A program made the position numbers and the translations under genes. Below the pieces are notes generated by a model that made no database searches, had not been told where the DNA came from, and saw nothing but the letters and a program-made list of their open reading frames with translations. 64,000 nucleotides of DNA from Hahellaceae bacterium (lineage in GTDB: Bacteria; Pseudomonadota; Gammaproteobacteria; Pseudomonadales; Oleiphilaceae). Position 1 is the first letter of the stretch. Each line of letters starts with the position of its first letter. Below are positions 48,866-57,463 of this stretch, piece by piece. Where the stretch lies: contig JADGDV010000016.1 in NCBI GenBank assembly GCA_016744695.1, forward strand, positions 5,202-69,201, given 5' to 3'.

Positions 48866-49665
48866 GCCAACGCGTCACGCTAGAAATTATTGATAATATT
48901 GCCGTCGTCACTCTAAACCGACCGGATAAACTCAACGCATTAGATATGGCTATGTTTGAAGGGCTTGCTAAAACAGCTAAAAAACTGGCTAAAAACCGTG
49001 AAATAAGAGCCGTTATTTTACGGGGTGAAGGCAAGGCTTTTTGCTCAGGTTTAGATGTAAAAAGCATTATGTCTAACCCGCTTTCAGCCATAAAGCTTTT
49101 AATAAAACCTGGCCGTAAAATATCTAACCTTGCTCAAGATGCGGGTTATCTATGGCGTCAGCTTCCCGTACCGGTTATTGCCGTCACTCAAGGCAAATGT
49201 TGGGGTGGTGGGTTTCAAATAGCACTGGGCGCTGACTTTCGTTACACCACCCCTGACTGTGAGTTCTCCATCATGGAAATGAAATGGGGTTTAATACCTG
49301 ATATGAGCGGAAGCATTACCTTACGCGAATTAATTCCTATTGATCTTGCCAAAGAACTCACCATGACCGCACGCGTCTTTAATGGGCAGGAAGCTAAAGA
49401 CATGGGTTTAGTAACAAAGGTGACTGAAACCCCGTTTGATGAAGCCATTGCATTTGCAAAAGAGATTTCAACGCGCTCCCCTGACGCCATAGCCAACGCG
49501 AAGAAATTATTTAATGAGACCTGGACCTGCGATGAAAAAATAGCACTCAAGTGGGAAACAAAACTACAAAAGCAGATAATTGGCCGCTGGAATCAACGAG
49601 CCGCTATAAGCCAGAATAACCCTAAAGAGAAAAGCCCAATGGCGTTTAAGCTACGGGCTAAGTAA
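48862..49665 (+). CDS. Enoyl-CoA hydratase/isomerase (crotonase) family
   Basis: 267 residues. VVTLNRPDKLNALD and GEGKAFCSGLDVKS are the CoA-binding and first oxyanion regions; GKCWGGGFQIALGADF the second. The usual catalytic Glu region reads FSIMEMKWGLIPDM. It is likely involved in fatty acid breakdown. It is coupled to the FFLEELY gene. Confidence 0.88.
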   Translation: MSQRVTLEIIDNIAVVTLNRPDKLNALDMAMFEGLAKTAKKLAKNREIRAVILRGEGKAFCSGLDVKSIMSNPLSAIKLLIKPGRKISNLAQDAGYLWRQLPVPVIAVTQGKCWGGGFQIALGADFRYTTPDCEFSIMEMKWGLIPDMSGSITLRELIPIDLAKELTMTARVFNGQEAKDMGLVTKVTETPFDEAIAFAKEISTRSPDAIANAKKLFNETWTCDEKIALKWETKLQKQIIGRWNQRAAISQNNPKEKSPMAFKLRAK

Positions 49666-49675
49666 TTTTTCTTAA

Positions 49676-49708
49676 CCCTCGTTCCCATGCTCCTGCGTGG
49701 GAATGCAG
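49676..49708. repeat. REP-like hairpin element between convergent genes
   Basis: CCCTCGTTCCCATGC-TCCT-GCGTGGGAATGC contains TTCCCATGC pairing with GCGTGGGAA (one G-T pair). This sequence type ('CTCGTTCCCACGCTCC...GCGTGGGAATGC') recurs in many gammaproteobacterial genomes. Only one copy is seen in this window. Confidence 0.65.
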
Positions 49709-49711
49709 AAT

Positions 49712-50440
49712 TTACCCAATCCCCGCTCCATTAAACTTCAACCAAGACTTATGTATTTCATAATCTGGCATCACTTTTTCAACATGTCGCCAGAAAGCCG
49801 GTGAATGGCTAAGCTCTTTAATGTGCGCAAGCTCATGTACGACAACATAATCTAAAACACTTAAGGGCAGCATGGCACACTTCCAGTGAAAATTAAGCGT
49901 CTTTTTCGCGGTACAAGAGCCCCAACGATGTTGAAGTTCCATGACTTTTACATCAGCAGGCTCAGTGCCCATTTTAGGCTGGTACAAATGAACGCGTTCT
50001 TTTAGTCTTTTTTGAAGCTTTACTTTATAAAATTGCTTGAAGTGCTCTGGGGCGTTTTGAATCGCATCTTTGCGTAAGCAGAATTGACCGTTTGAAAATT
50101 TAAGCGGTTCAGACTGGCGTATTCCATGCTCATGCTTTACATCAATTAATTGCAAACGATAACGCCGTCCAAAATAAAGAAAGCTTTCACCATTTACATA
50201 TTCACGATGAACCCGTGTACGGTTAAGATCTTCCCATTCGGCTAAATTACGGTAAATCCAACGACGTTTTTTCTCTATAATCTGTTCGATTTTATCGTGT
50301 TCAAACGGTGCAGGAGCCAAAACCGATACACTACCATCACGCTCAATATAAATACTGGTGGTTTTTCGTTCGCTCTTTTTTAAGCGATACGCTATGTCTT
50401 TGTACTTATGCTGGTGTTGATGCTGATGCTGATGCATCAT
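49712..50440 (-). CDS. M48/DUF45 (YgjP-like) metallopeptidase of the RM locus
   Basis: 242 residues. HELAHIKELSH carries the HExxH zinc motif near the C-terminus, in the arrangement of SprT/YgjP-like peptidases. Such genes commonly follow hsdR in type I RM loci. The ATG overlaps the hsdR stop. The N-terminus is MMHQHQHQHQHK, encoded by a hexamer repeat. Confidence 0.87.
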   Translation of the reverse strand: MMHQHQHQHQHKYKDIAYRLKKSERKTTSIYIERDGSVSVLAPAPFEHDKIEQIIEKKRRWIYRNLAEWEDLNRTRVHREYVNGESFLYFGRRYRLQLIDVKHEHGIRQSEPLKFSNGQFCLRKDAIQNAPEHFKQFYKVKLQKRLKERVHLYQPKMGTEPADVKVMELQHRWGSCTAKKTLNFHWKCAMLPLSVLDYVVVHELAHIKELSHSPAFWRHVEKVMPDYEIHKSWLKFNGAGIG

Positions 50441-53400
50441 AAGGCCGCTTCACGGCGCTTGGCTAAATCCATCACTTCTGTAGTGAGCAGCGCTTTATGG
50501 GTGATAAGGGCTTTGACCTTACTTAGAATAAATATTTTATTGAGTTTACCTTCCAAGGTTGTTACCTGAGCGGGTCTATCCCAAAAATTTAAGGTATCAA
50601 TAGTATCAGCCAGCGTATCCATAATCTCATCTACTACGGAGGCTATGGCCGTCTGATCAAGTGTGGAACACTCACTATAACACCCAGCCTCACCCTCAAA
50701 TGCAATTGAGATAATCAAATCGGCAAACGGGTCGCCACTACTCGCATCATCACCACGGCCCTCATCAATTTCGTCACGCAAACCTTCGAGTTCGAGCAGC
50801 ATTTGATCCCAGTTTTCATTGTACTTTTTAAGCACCTCTTCCAGCTTGTCGCTAAAGCGCTTGTACATTATAGGATCATCGCCTTCGTTTATTTTGCAGT
50901 GCTTACGAATGGCGTGTTCCATTTCACTGGCAGCAGCCCGTGAGTCTTTTTGTTTATCTAGCTCAATAATGAATTTATCACTAAACAATTCAACAGGGGG
51001 TACTTTAGGGTCAATACCTAAACTAATGAGGTGTTCGTTCACCAGTTTACGCACCTTCTCACCTGCGCCCCCCATATTGATCGAGTCATCCTTGTAACGT
51101 TCTTTGGCTTTGGCCTGAATATGAGTGAACTGATACATCGGAATTTTAAACGGCTCAGCCAGCTTATTGGGCAAGATAATATCCATGCTTTGCATAAACT
51201 TCTTTAGATACACGTTAAAACTATCGCGGGTTTTAATGTCTTCTAATACCTGAATAGCCGCTTCAGTGACTTCATAACGCTGAGCGTCGGTTTTCAGTGT
51301 TTGCTTAACTAGTTTTTCTATCTGCCTCACGCCAGGCTGTTTAGCTGAGAGGCTGGTAAACAATTGAACCAGTTGGTTATAACGGCTTTCTAATACCGGC
51401 ATTTCAGATTCAACCGATTTAAATGTCTCTAAAATATCTTGCTGATCTTTACCCGAATACAACGACAAGGCTTCTTTCAGATTTTCGGTCAGGCCAATGT
51501 AATCGACTACATAACCCACGGTTTTACCGTCATACGTTCGGTTAACACGGGCAATGGTTTGCAGTAGGTTATGCTCTTTTAGTTTTTTATCAATGTACAT
51601 TACCTGCTCAATAGGTGCATCAAAACCCGTTAGCAGCATGTCACACACAATTAAAAAGGCGATACCCGTTTCGGGTCTATCTGTATCAAATTCTTTCTTA
51701 AAATTGTCTACGGCCTCTTTTTCACGGCTTTCATTACGCGCCGCTACAAACGCGGCTTTTTCATTAGTGCCATCCGATGAAATTATCACCATGGCATCAA
51801 TAAACTCAACTTGCTTTATCAGCTCATGGTCTTGCTGTGCGCTTGGTTTCGCTAACTCATCTTTCACCCACTGCTTAAGGGCTTTACGAATATAGGTTTG
51901 ATAATGCAAGGCCGCCTGTTTAGACGAACACACCACTTGCGCCTTATAGCCACTAGGCAACACTTTTTGCACATAATGCTTAACGAGATCATTGGCGATT
52001 TCTTCAATGCGGTCTTCGGCCTCTAAAATATCACCGGTTGCACCATAGCGTTGACGAATAGCAGCGATCTCTTCATCAGTGCGATCTTTAAACAGGTTTT
52101 CAAACTTAGTATCAAAACCGTGTTTATCATAAATGGCCGTTTCAGCGGTTTTACCTTCATACAAAATTTGCAGGGTTGCGCCGTCGTCTACAGCATCTTG
52201 CAACTTGTATTCGTCAATATACGGCTCATCGGGGTTGTTACCAAATCGTTTCCAGGTTGGGTCGTCGTGATGGTCTGCAATTAAGGGCGTACCAGTAAAG
52301 GCTAAACGGGTGGCATTAGGAAAGGCATCAAACAGGTTGTCTGACAAACTCGCTTTATCTTGACCTGTACGCTGGGTACGGTGCGCCTCATCAATCATGA
52401 TGAGTACTTTTTGCGAATTATTCACCACGCCAAAGCTTTCAAATAAGGCCACTACCTTGTCATTAATTCTATCTACAGTGCCATCATTACCATAAGAGAT
52501 TGGCACTTCAGCGACCTTGCGGTATTGACCCGGTTCTAATGCATTGTGGATGTAGCTCGGGGTATTGCTATCGTCTGCTTCACGGAACTTATGGATCATC
52601 ACCATATTTAAGGTAGAAGAATCATCTTTAAGTTTGTCTTTTACTTGGTCACTGCTGGTAATGCGATAAACCTTCTCGCCCGTTAATGCCGCCGTTTCAC
52701 CTAATTGTTTATCGAGGTCTTTACGGTCATTCACCATTAAGATTTTATAATCTTTTAAATCGTCTTGGCTGCGCATTTTTCTCACCAAAAATACCATGGT
52801 GAGTGACTTACCACTACCTTGGGTGTGCCACACCACACCGGAGCGTTCCATACTGGTATTGCCTCTGCGAATACGGCGGATGATTTTATTGACGGCGCGG
52901 TATTGTTGATAACGGGCAACAATTTTAATCCGCTGCTTGCCTGCATCCATAAACAAAGAAAAGTTCTGGGTGATGTCTAACAGCTTACGAGGGTGCAACA
53001 TGCCTTGCACGAGGGTTTCTTGTGCTCGGTGCTTGCCCGTTGTTGGGTCAAGGTATTCAGTAGCGTCTGGATAGATGGTTTTCCAGTTAAAATAATATTC
53101 TTCGCTAGAGGTAATAGTGCCAAATTTGGCATCATCCCCATAGGTGGCCACCATTAACTGGTTGGTATAAAACAGTTTTGGTTCGCCTTCTTTTAACTGC
53201 GAGCCTTCTGGCTCCCGTAAATCGGCATAACGACGTAACTGCTCAACCGCTTGGTGCAGTGGGTCTGATGTAAAGCTGTTCACATCTTTGCATTCAATCA
53301 CCACCAAAGGCAGACCATTTACCAGTAATACAATGTCGGGAATAATGCATTCTTTAACCCCACCCGGTGTATCAAGGCGGTATTGGTTAATGGCGACAAA

Positions 53401-53781
53401 GCTATTGGCTTGCCAGTGATCAAAGTCGATGATTTTCACTACCGGGTTTTGCTCACCTGTTACGGTATTTTCATCCACCTGCCATTTATTTAAACGCTCA
53501 ATAAACTGCTGGTTACTTTCTAATAAACTGCGCACACCAAAGTTAGTGAAGTCTTCGTATAAACCTTCGAGCTGTTCAGGGCTTAGCCATGGCTTACCTT
53601 CATACACGTTAATGGCATTAACTGACTTAATGAATTCGCTTTTAATCACTACTTCGCGGAAATTTTCACGCAGGCTTTTAGTGGGGTCAGTGGGAATGCC
53701 AAAAGGTTGCTCGATAACCGTCCAGTCCATACTGGCCAGTTGATTGAGCAGCGGCTTTTCTACAAATTGGTATTCAGACAT
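50437..53781 (-). CDS. hsdR: Type I restriction enzyme, R (motor/nuclease) subunit
   Basis: 1114 residues. An N-terminal nuclease domain has IPDIVLLVNGLPLVVIECKD (PD-ExK). Two RecA-like motor lobes follow with Walker A TQGSGKS and DEAH in LIMIDEAHRTQ, then DMLLTGFDAP and the ARVNRTYDGK motif. The C-terminal part is helical. With HsdM and HsdS it translocates and cleaves unmethylated DNA. It is separated from hsdS by about 6.5 kb of other genes. Confidence 0.95.
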   Translation of the reverse strand: MSEYQFVEKPLLNQLASMDWTVIEQPFGIPTDPTKSLRENFREVVIKSEFIKSVNAINVYEGKPWLSPEQLEGLYEDFTNFGVRSLLESNQQFIERLNKWQVDENTVTGEQNPVVKIIDFDHWQANSFVAINQYRLDTPGGVKECIIPDIVLLVNGLPLVVIECKDVNSFTSDPLHQAVEQLRRYADLREPEGSQLKEGEPKLFYTNQLMVATYGDDAKFGTITSSEEYYFNWKTIYPDATEYLDPTTGKHRAQETLVQGMLHPRKLLDITQNFSLFMDAGKQRIKIVARYQQYRAVNKIIRRIRRGNTSMERSGVVWHTQGSGKSLTMVFLVRKMRSQDDLKDYKILMVNDRKDLDKQLGETAALTGEKVYRITSSDQVKDKLKDDSSTLNMVMIHKFREADDSNTPSYIHNALEPGQYRKVAEVPISYGNDGTVDRINDKVVALFESFGVVNNSQKVLIMIDEAHRTQRTGQDKASLSDNLFDAFPNATRLAFTGTPLIADHHDDPTWKRFGNNPDEPYIDEYKLQDAVDDGATLQILYEGKTAETAIYDKHGFDTKFENLFKDRTDEEIAAIRQRYGATGDILEAEDRIEEIANDLVKHYVQKVLPSGYKAQVVCSSKQAALHYQTYIRKALKQWVKDELAKPSAQQDHELIKQVEFIDAMVIISSDGTNEKAAFVAARNESREKEAVDNFKKEFDTDRPETGIAFLIVCDMLLTGFDAPIEQVMYIDKKLKEHNLLQTIARVNRTYDGKTVGYVVDYIGLTENLKEALSLYSGKDQQDILETFKSVESEMPVLESRYNQLVQLFTSLSAKQPGVRQIEKLVKQTLKTDAQRYEVTEAAIQVLEDIKTRDSFNVYLKKFMQSMDIILPNKLAEPFKIPMYQFTHIQAKAKERYKDDSINMGGAGEKVRKLVNEHLISLGIDPKVPPVELFSDKFIIELDKQKDSRAAASEMEHAIRKHCKINEGDDPIMYKRFSDKLEEVLKKYNENWDQMLLELEGLRDEIDEGRGDDASSGDPFADLIISIAFEGEAGCYSECSTLDQTAIASVVDEIMDTLADTIDTLNFWDRPAQVTTLEGKLNKIFILSKVKALITHKALLTTEVMDLAKRREAAL

Positions 53782-53839
53782 GGTTACAGCCCATTGTGCT
53801 CGTCCATTAAAACGTACATTTATATATCCTTTGTGCTAT

Positions 53840-54970
53840 CTACTTTGCGGCTTTCAGCAAGGAGTAAAAGGGCAGGTTAATGTAGTAATTAGTGCGCCCG
53901 ACCTTCTCTTTCTGTAAAAAGCCTTTATCGACTAATTGCTCCAAATATTTTGTAGCCGTAATTCGGCTCACATCCAGGTCGCTCATAACAAAATCAATTT
54001 TGGTGTAAGGGTGACTGAATAAATTATTCAATAACTCCTGACGGTAAATTTTTGGGAGCTGCTCGCGTATTTGATGTTTATATTGTTGCATCAATATCTT
54101 GATTTTCTGAATCAAAGCAATTGTCATTTGAGATGTTTGAATAATGCCTTCCAGCATATATAACAGCCATGGCTCCCATTCACCGCTATCTCTTACCTGC
54201 TGTAAATGCGTGTAATAGTCTGATTTGTTAGAGATGATAAATCGACTTAAATAAAGTACCGGCAAATCAAGCAAGCCTTTCGCAACAAGATACAAAATAT
54301 TCAAGATGCGACCAGTACGCCCATTACCATCATAAAAGGGGTGAATACTTTCGAACTGATGATGGATGATCGCCATTTTTACCAAAGGGTCAGCATCACA
54401 CAGCTCATCATTATTAATGTAATCAACTAGGTTGGCCATCAAACGCTCAATGTCTGCTGCATTTTGAGGTGGCGTATAAACGACCTCCCCTGTTCGAGCA
54501 TTTTTTAGATCAGTACCTGGTAGCTTACGCAATCCGGCATTATTATTTTCAAGGTACTGCTGTATGGTAATAATGTCATGCAAACGAATTACCGTTTGCT
54601 GCCTTACTGTTTGAAAGCCTTGCCTTAGTGCAAATGAATAATTTTGTACTTCTTTAGTAGCAGGGTTCGTTAGCGCCTCGGCAAATATGCTAGCTTTGTA
54701 GATTTCATCATGAGTGGTCACGATGTTTTCGATTTCTGAACTATCCTTTGCTTCTTGAAGGGTCAGTGTATTGATCAGAACAGCCTCATTGGGTATCGTC
54801 GCTGCGACCCCCTTAAGCTCTGCAAAGTAACGGTGTGCTTCTGCTGTCTTTTTAAGCACAGCGCGGGTTTCAAACGTCTCAATATTACTTAATGGTAGTG
54901 GAGCAAGTTCAGTCATCGAAATAGACATCCAGTTTGAATTGTTTCTATAGGCTTTACACACATCACGCAT
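53840..54970 (-). CDS. Fic-domain protein (AMPylator-like) with inhibitory helix
   Basis: 376 residues; starts at 54928 or 54916 are also possible. The Fic motif is HPFYDGNGRTGR (210-221). An N-terminal (S/T)xxxE(G/N) inhibitory motif, SSEIEN (77-82), marks a self-inhibited class II Fic protein. A winged-helix segment at the C-terminus may bind DNA. It may modify a target by AMP transfer. It lies in the defence island upstream of hsdR. Confidence 0.88.
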   Translation of the reverse strand: MRDVCKAYRNNSNWMSISMTELAPLPLSNIETFETRAVLKKTAEAHRYFAELKGVAATIPNEAVLINTLTLQEAKDSSEIENIVTTHDEIYKASIFAEALTNPATKEVQNYSFALRQGFQTVRQQTVIRLHDIITIQQYLENNNAGLRKLPGTDLKNARTGEVVYTPPQNAADIERLMANLVDYINNDELCDADPLVKMAIIHHQFESIHPFYDGNGRTGRILNILYLVAKGLLDLPVLYLSRFIISNKSDYYTHLQQVRDSGEWEPWLLYMLEGIIQTSQMTIALIQKIKILMQQYKHQIREQLPKIYRQELLNNLFSHPYTKIDFVMSDLDVSRITATKYLEQLVDKGFLQKEKVGRTNYYINLPFYSLLKAAK

Positions 54971-55106
54971 AAATAATTAGATTTTCTATACATATTACAC
55001 AGCTTATATATAGTAATCTCTGAAATCTATACATATCTTTCTTCATGCGTATGCCATCGATATCTTTTGTAGAACTAATATCACCTTAATACATAAATAT
55101 TCATTA

Positions 55107-55131
55107 CCCAGCCAAATGAACGTATTAGAAA
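55107..55131. repeat. Direct repeat copy 1
   Basis: CAGCCAAATGAACGTATTAG and flanking bases match two further copies at 55776 and 55858. This copy lies just past the toxin gene. Confidence 0.7.
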
Positions 55132-55142
55132 TTGAGTGGTAA

Positions 55143-55160
55143 CCAAGTAACATGACTTGG
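55143..55160. terminator. Hairpin downstream of the toxin remnant
   Basis: CCAAGT-AACATG-ACTTGG is a perfect 6-bp stem just past the end of the toxin frame. It has no T-run, so its strength as a terminator is uncertain. Confidence 0.4.
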
Positions 55161-55167
55161 CTATCAT

Positions 55168-55389
55168 TCATATATCATCGAAACTTAATAGCTGACGACA
55201 ATTTCTAACCGTTAGAATATTGACCTCTGATAACACGCTATAAATAATGCAGTAGTTACCGAAAATATTTTCAGCTTTATCAAAAATATCGTTAACCCAC
55301 TTTGTGGCGGCAATATCATTATCAAGAGCTATATACTCAGCAATGTCTCTAACTTTTTCTAATGCTAGAGGTGACCAAATAACGTCCAC
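55168..55389 (-). pseudogene. ParE/RelE-family toxin with internal deletion
   Basis: 73 residues against about 95 in the family. The N-terminal helices are normal (IWSPLALEKVRDIAEYIA), and the C-terminal strands are recognisable (YCIIYSVLSEVNILTVRNCRQLL). The middle, which usually holds the 'FP..GR.vpE....iRE' segment, is missing: ENIF runs straight into GNY. The GTG start overlaps the antitoxin TAG by one base. The toxin is probably inactive or weakened. Confidence 0.75.
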
Positions 55390-55667
55390 TAGCTTAACCG
55401 CTTGAGTATTTGAGTGCGTGCATCTTCATTTGAAACACCTAAACCAGACGCAAACTCTGACTCTGCTTTCTGGATTTCTTCCAGAATTTCTATTTTTTCT
55501 TGCATTGCTTCATATTCAGAAACATCAAGAACAACCGCGACACCTTTACCCCTTTGGGTAATCACTAGTGGTCGGTGTGTTTCATTAATTTGACGAATAA
55601 AAGAAGTAACGCCAGCTCTAAATTCAGAGAGTGGCTGAATATCTTGATCTAATCTAATACGGCTCAT
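55389..55667 (-). CDS. Phd/YefM-family antitoxin
   Basis: 92 residues from the ATG at 55667 (another ATG lies two codons earlier). IQPLSEFRAGVTSFIRQINETHRPLVITQRGKGVAVVLDVSEYE is the classic Phd/YefM DNA-binding domain, followed by a helical toxin-binding tail. An 18-bp palindrome lies upstream. The antitoxin is intact although its toxin is deleted. Confidence 0.9.
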   Translation of the reverse strand: MSRIRLDQDIQPLSEFRAGVTSFIRQINETHRPLVITQRGKGVAVVLDVSEYEAMQEKIEILEEIQKAESEFASGLGVSNEDARTQILKRLS

Positions 55668-55692
55668 AACCACACCTTTATGTACGTTATTT

Positions 55693-55710
55693 TGTACTAA
55701 TTATAGTACA
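55693..55710. promoter_or_regulatory. Antitoxin operator palindrome
   Basis: TGTACTA-ATTA-TAGTACA has perfect 7-bp arms, 26 bp before the antitoxin start. Phd/YefM proteins bind such palindromes to repress their operon. Confidence 0.75.
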
Positions 55711-55775
55711 GAACAACGCAACCAACAACGCTGGAAAATTATAACAAGTCAGAGGCTTTCTTTAACGACGGAATA

Positions 55776-55802
55776 TACCCCAGTCAAATGAGCGTATTAG
55801 AG
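55776..55802. repeat. Direct repeat copy 2
   Basis: CCCAGTCAAATGAGCGTATT and following AGAGG resemble copies 1 and 3. It lies upstream of the antitoxin, so copies 1 and 2 bracket the toxin-antitoxin pair. Confidence 0.7.
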
Positions 55803-55857
55803 GAAACCCCCATAAACACTGGGTTGTTGTATTTTTTTGCCTGTTTTACTACTGCTT

Positions 55858-55880
55858 AGTCAAATGAACGCATTAGAGAA
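55858..55880. repeat. Direct repeat copy 3
   Basis: AGTCAAATGAACGCATTAGA lies two bases past the stop of the decayed AlbA_2 gene. Bases between copies 2 and 3 show no gene. Confidence 0.7.
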
Positions 55881-55881
55881 A

Positions 55882-57015
55882 TCAGGCCCAAAAAGGAACA
55901 TAACGCCAATGTTTTCTATTGGCTTTAGTGTCATAAATACGAATCAAACCTGCATCTGTTGATTGCTTTATTACCCTGCTGGCCATTGCACTACTGCTGC
56001 TATCCATATCAAACCGCTCTCTTCACATACATTAATGCGGCGCATAAAAGATGCCAGCGCTTCATTGCGACTTTGCGGCGGTGAATCTAAAAAACGCTGT
56101 GTATCAACCAGTGGGGTACCTGGGTTAGTTATTTCCATACGCGTAGCCAGCTCAGGATACATAGGCACTTCTTTACGAAAAGCCTTTCCTATCTCTTCAT
56201 TTGACGGAAGCAGCGTAGTAATTTGTTCGATTAGACCATTAAAAGGCGACCGCATAGCCTCTGCTATCTTCTAGCTCGCGTATAGCTTCTACACGGCTAT
56301 TATTCTTATATAAGATGGTACGCACGGCTTTACGCGTTAAGTGGCGAAAGTCTTGTAACTTTTTAGCAAATAAAATCGCCCCTAAATTGGCAATACTCCA
56401 TAAGCCATTGTCATGCTTAGTAATAAACCGTTCAGCTTCGAGCGCAGCTAAAATACCATCACGGCCTTCTGGCAATGCTTGATCGGTTAAATCAAAATAA
56501 GCAGGGTAGTCTAATAATTTTAGTACTTTTTCAACACTTAAATTTTCGGCTGCGGCCTGAAACTCAAACGGTGTTTTATCAAATATACGCCACAAAGCGC
56601 GTTCTTTTTCTTTAAACTCTCCATCAAATTGCACTGGGGTATGCGTCGCTGCTTGAATTTCAAGAATTACCACAGAGTGCTTATCGGCCACTATAAATTC
56701 ATAAAAGCGAAAATCAATTTTAGGGGCCATTTTTTGGAGCAACCAGCTCTCTAATTCTTGCTGCTTGTGCCTAGCGCTAGCCGGTTTAAATGTTGTACCA
56801 ATAACCTTGTGATCTTCATCTTCTACGCCCCAAACCATATAAGCAGATTGCTTACCGACTAACGCAGCAGAATTGGAAAGTGCTGAAATATACTCGCCCA
56901 TCATTTATGGGGTGGCATTGTTATGCTTAAACTCTACCCATTCGGTTTCGTGTGGTAGACGGCATAGTTCGCGTAATAGTGAGAGTAGTTGCTCTAGGGT
57001 TTGGTCAATGGGCAC
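55882..57015 (-). pseudogene. Decayed AlbA_2/Schlafen-type ATP-binding regulator gene
   Basis: Four lesions can be read. The gene begins at GTG 57015 behind GAGGTG and encodes ETEWVEFKHNNATP, then meets an in-frame TAA (next codons MMGEYISALSNSAAL) where the family has Glu. Near 56241 one extra base in a TTTT run (minus strand) shifts the frame between RGYAVAF and NGLIEQI. Around YPELA-TRMEITNPG about 30 family residues are missing. After RRINVCEE about 100 residues are lost and the end continues in another frame, MASRVIKQSTDAGL ... YVPFWA, to TGA at 55882. Intact members have about 480 residues and occur in defence islands. Confidence 0.85.
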
Positions 57016-57040
57016 GATGCACCTCAGCTTTTCTTTTCAT

Positions 57041-57463
57041 TTATTTCTTCTCCTTGCTCATATAGCTACTCCATTCTGAGTTTTCCTTTGAAATAATGGA
57101 TTCGATATCATGAACAAACCTATCAAATTTATTTTCATCCTGATATGGAGTAGAGGATGTTAAAAATAAATGTTTAAGATGTAAAAGTGATTCACAAGTC
57201 GTTCTAAAATTAAGCCACCTTTCTTGATATTTATTAAGCGCTAAAAAAGCCGTTGCACACGTCACCATTAACCCCAGTATCGCTGTAATCCATTCAGAAA
57301 AACAAATTTCACTAGAGAATCCCGCAATAATTGGAATTAATGCACCTGATATTATTTGTAGTCCCGTCAATCGCTTAAATATACTCTGACTTTTTCCTGA
57401 CTGCGTATCATAGTAAGATATCTGATCATCTACCCGTGATTTAATATACTCATCTTCATTCAT
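57041..57463 (-). CDS. DUF4231 (SLATT-like) two-TM membrane protein
   Basis: 140 residues. An N-terminal RVDDQISYYDTQSGKSQ segment is typical of DUF4231. Two membrane helices follow (LQIISGALIPIIAGF and WITAILGLMVTCATAFLAL), then a cytosolic helical tail (YQERWLNFRTTCESL). SLATT/DUF4231 proteins are thought to be pore-forming or membrane-sensing effectors that go with nucleotide-signal defence systems. It starts one base after the stop of the TIR gene and ends the operon. I infer a role as effector or partner of the TIR protein. Confidence 0.8.
   Translation of the reverse strand: MNEDEYIKSRVDDQISYYDTQSGKSQSIFKRLTGLQIISGALIPIIAGFSSEICFSEWITAILGLMVTCATAFLALNKYQERWLNFRTTCESLLHLKHLFLTSSTPYQDENKFDRFVHDIESIISKENSEWSSYMSKEKK

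Noticed and set aside
50406..50437. Phase-variable hexamer repeat
   Set aside because: Hexamer changes keep the reading frame and the array is very short, so on/off switching is not expected.
55107..55880. Three similar repeats as a CRISPR array
   Set aside because: Only three imperfect copies with unequal spacing (about 645 and 55 bp), one gap holding a toxin-antitoxin pair, and no cas genes.
55971..56904. Two separate genes at 55971-56255 and 56239-56904
   Set aside because: Both are consecutive parts of one AlbA_2-type protein in different frames, joined by a one-base slip near 56241.
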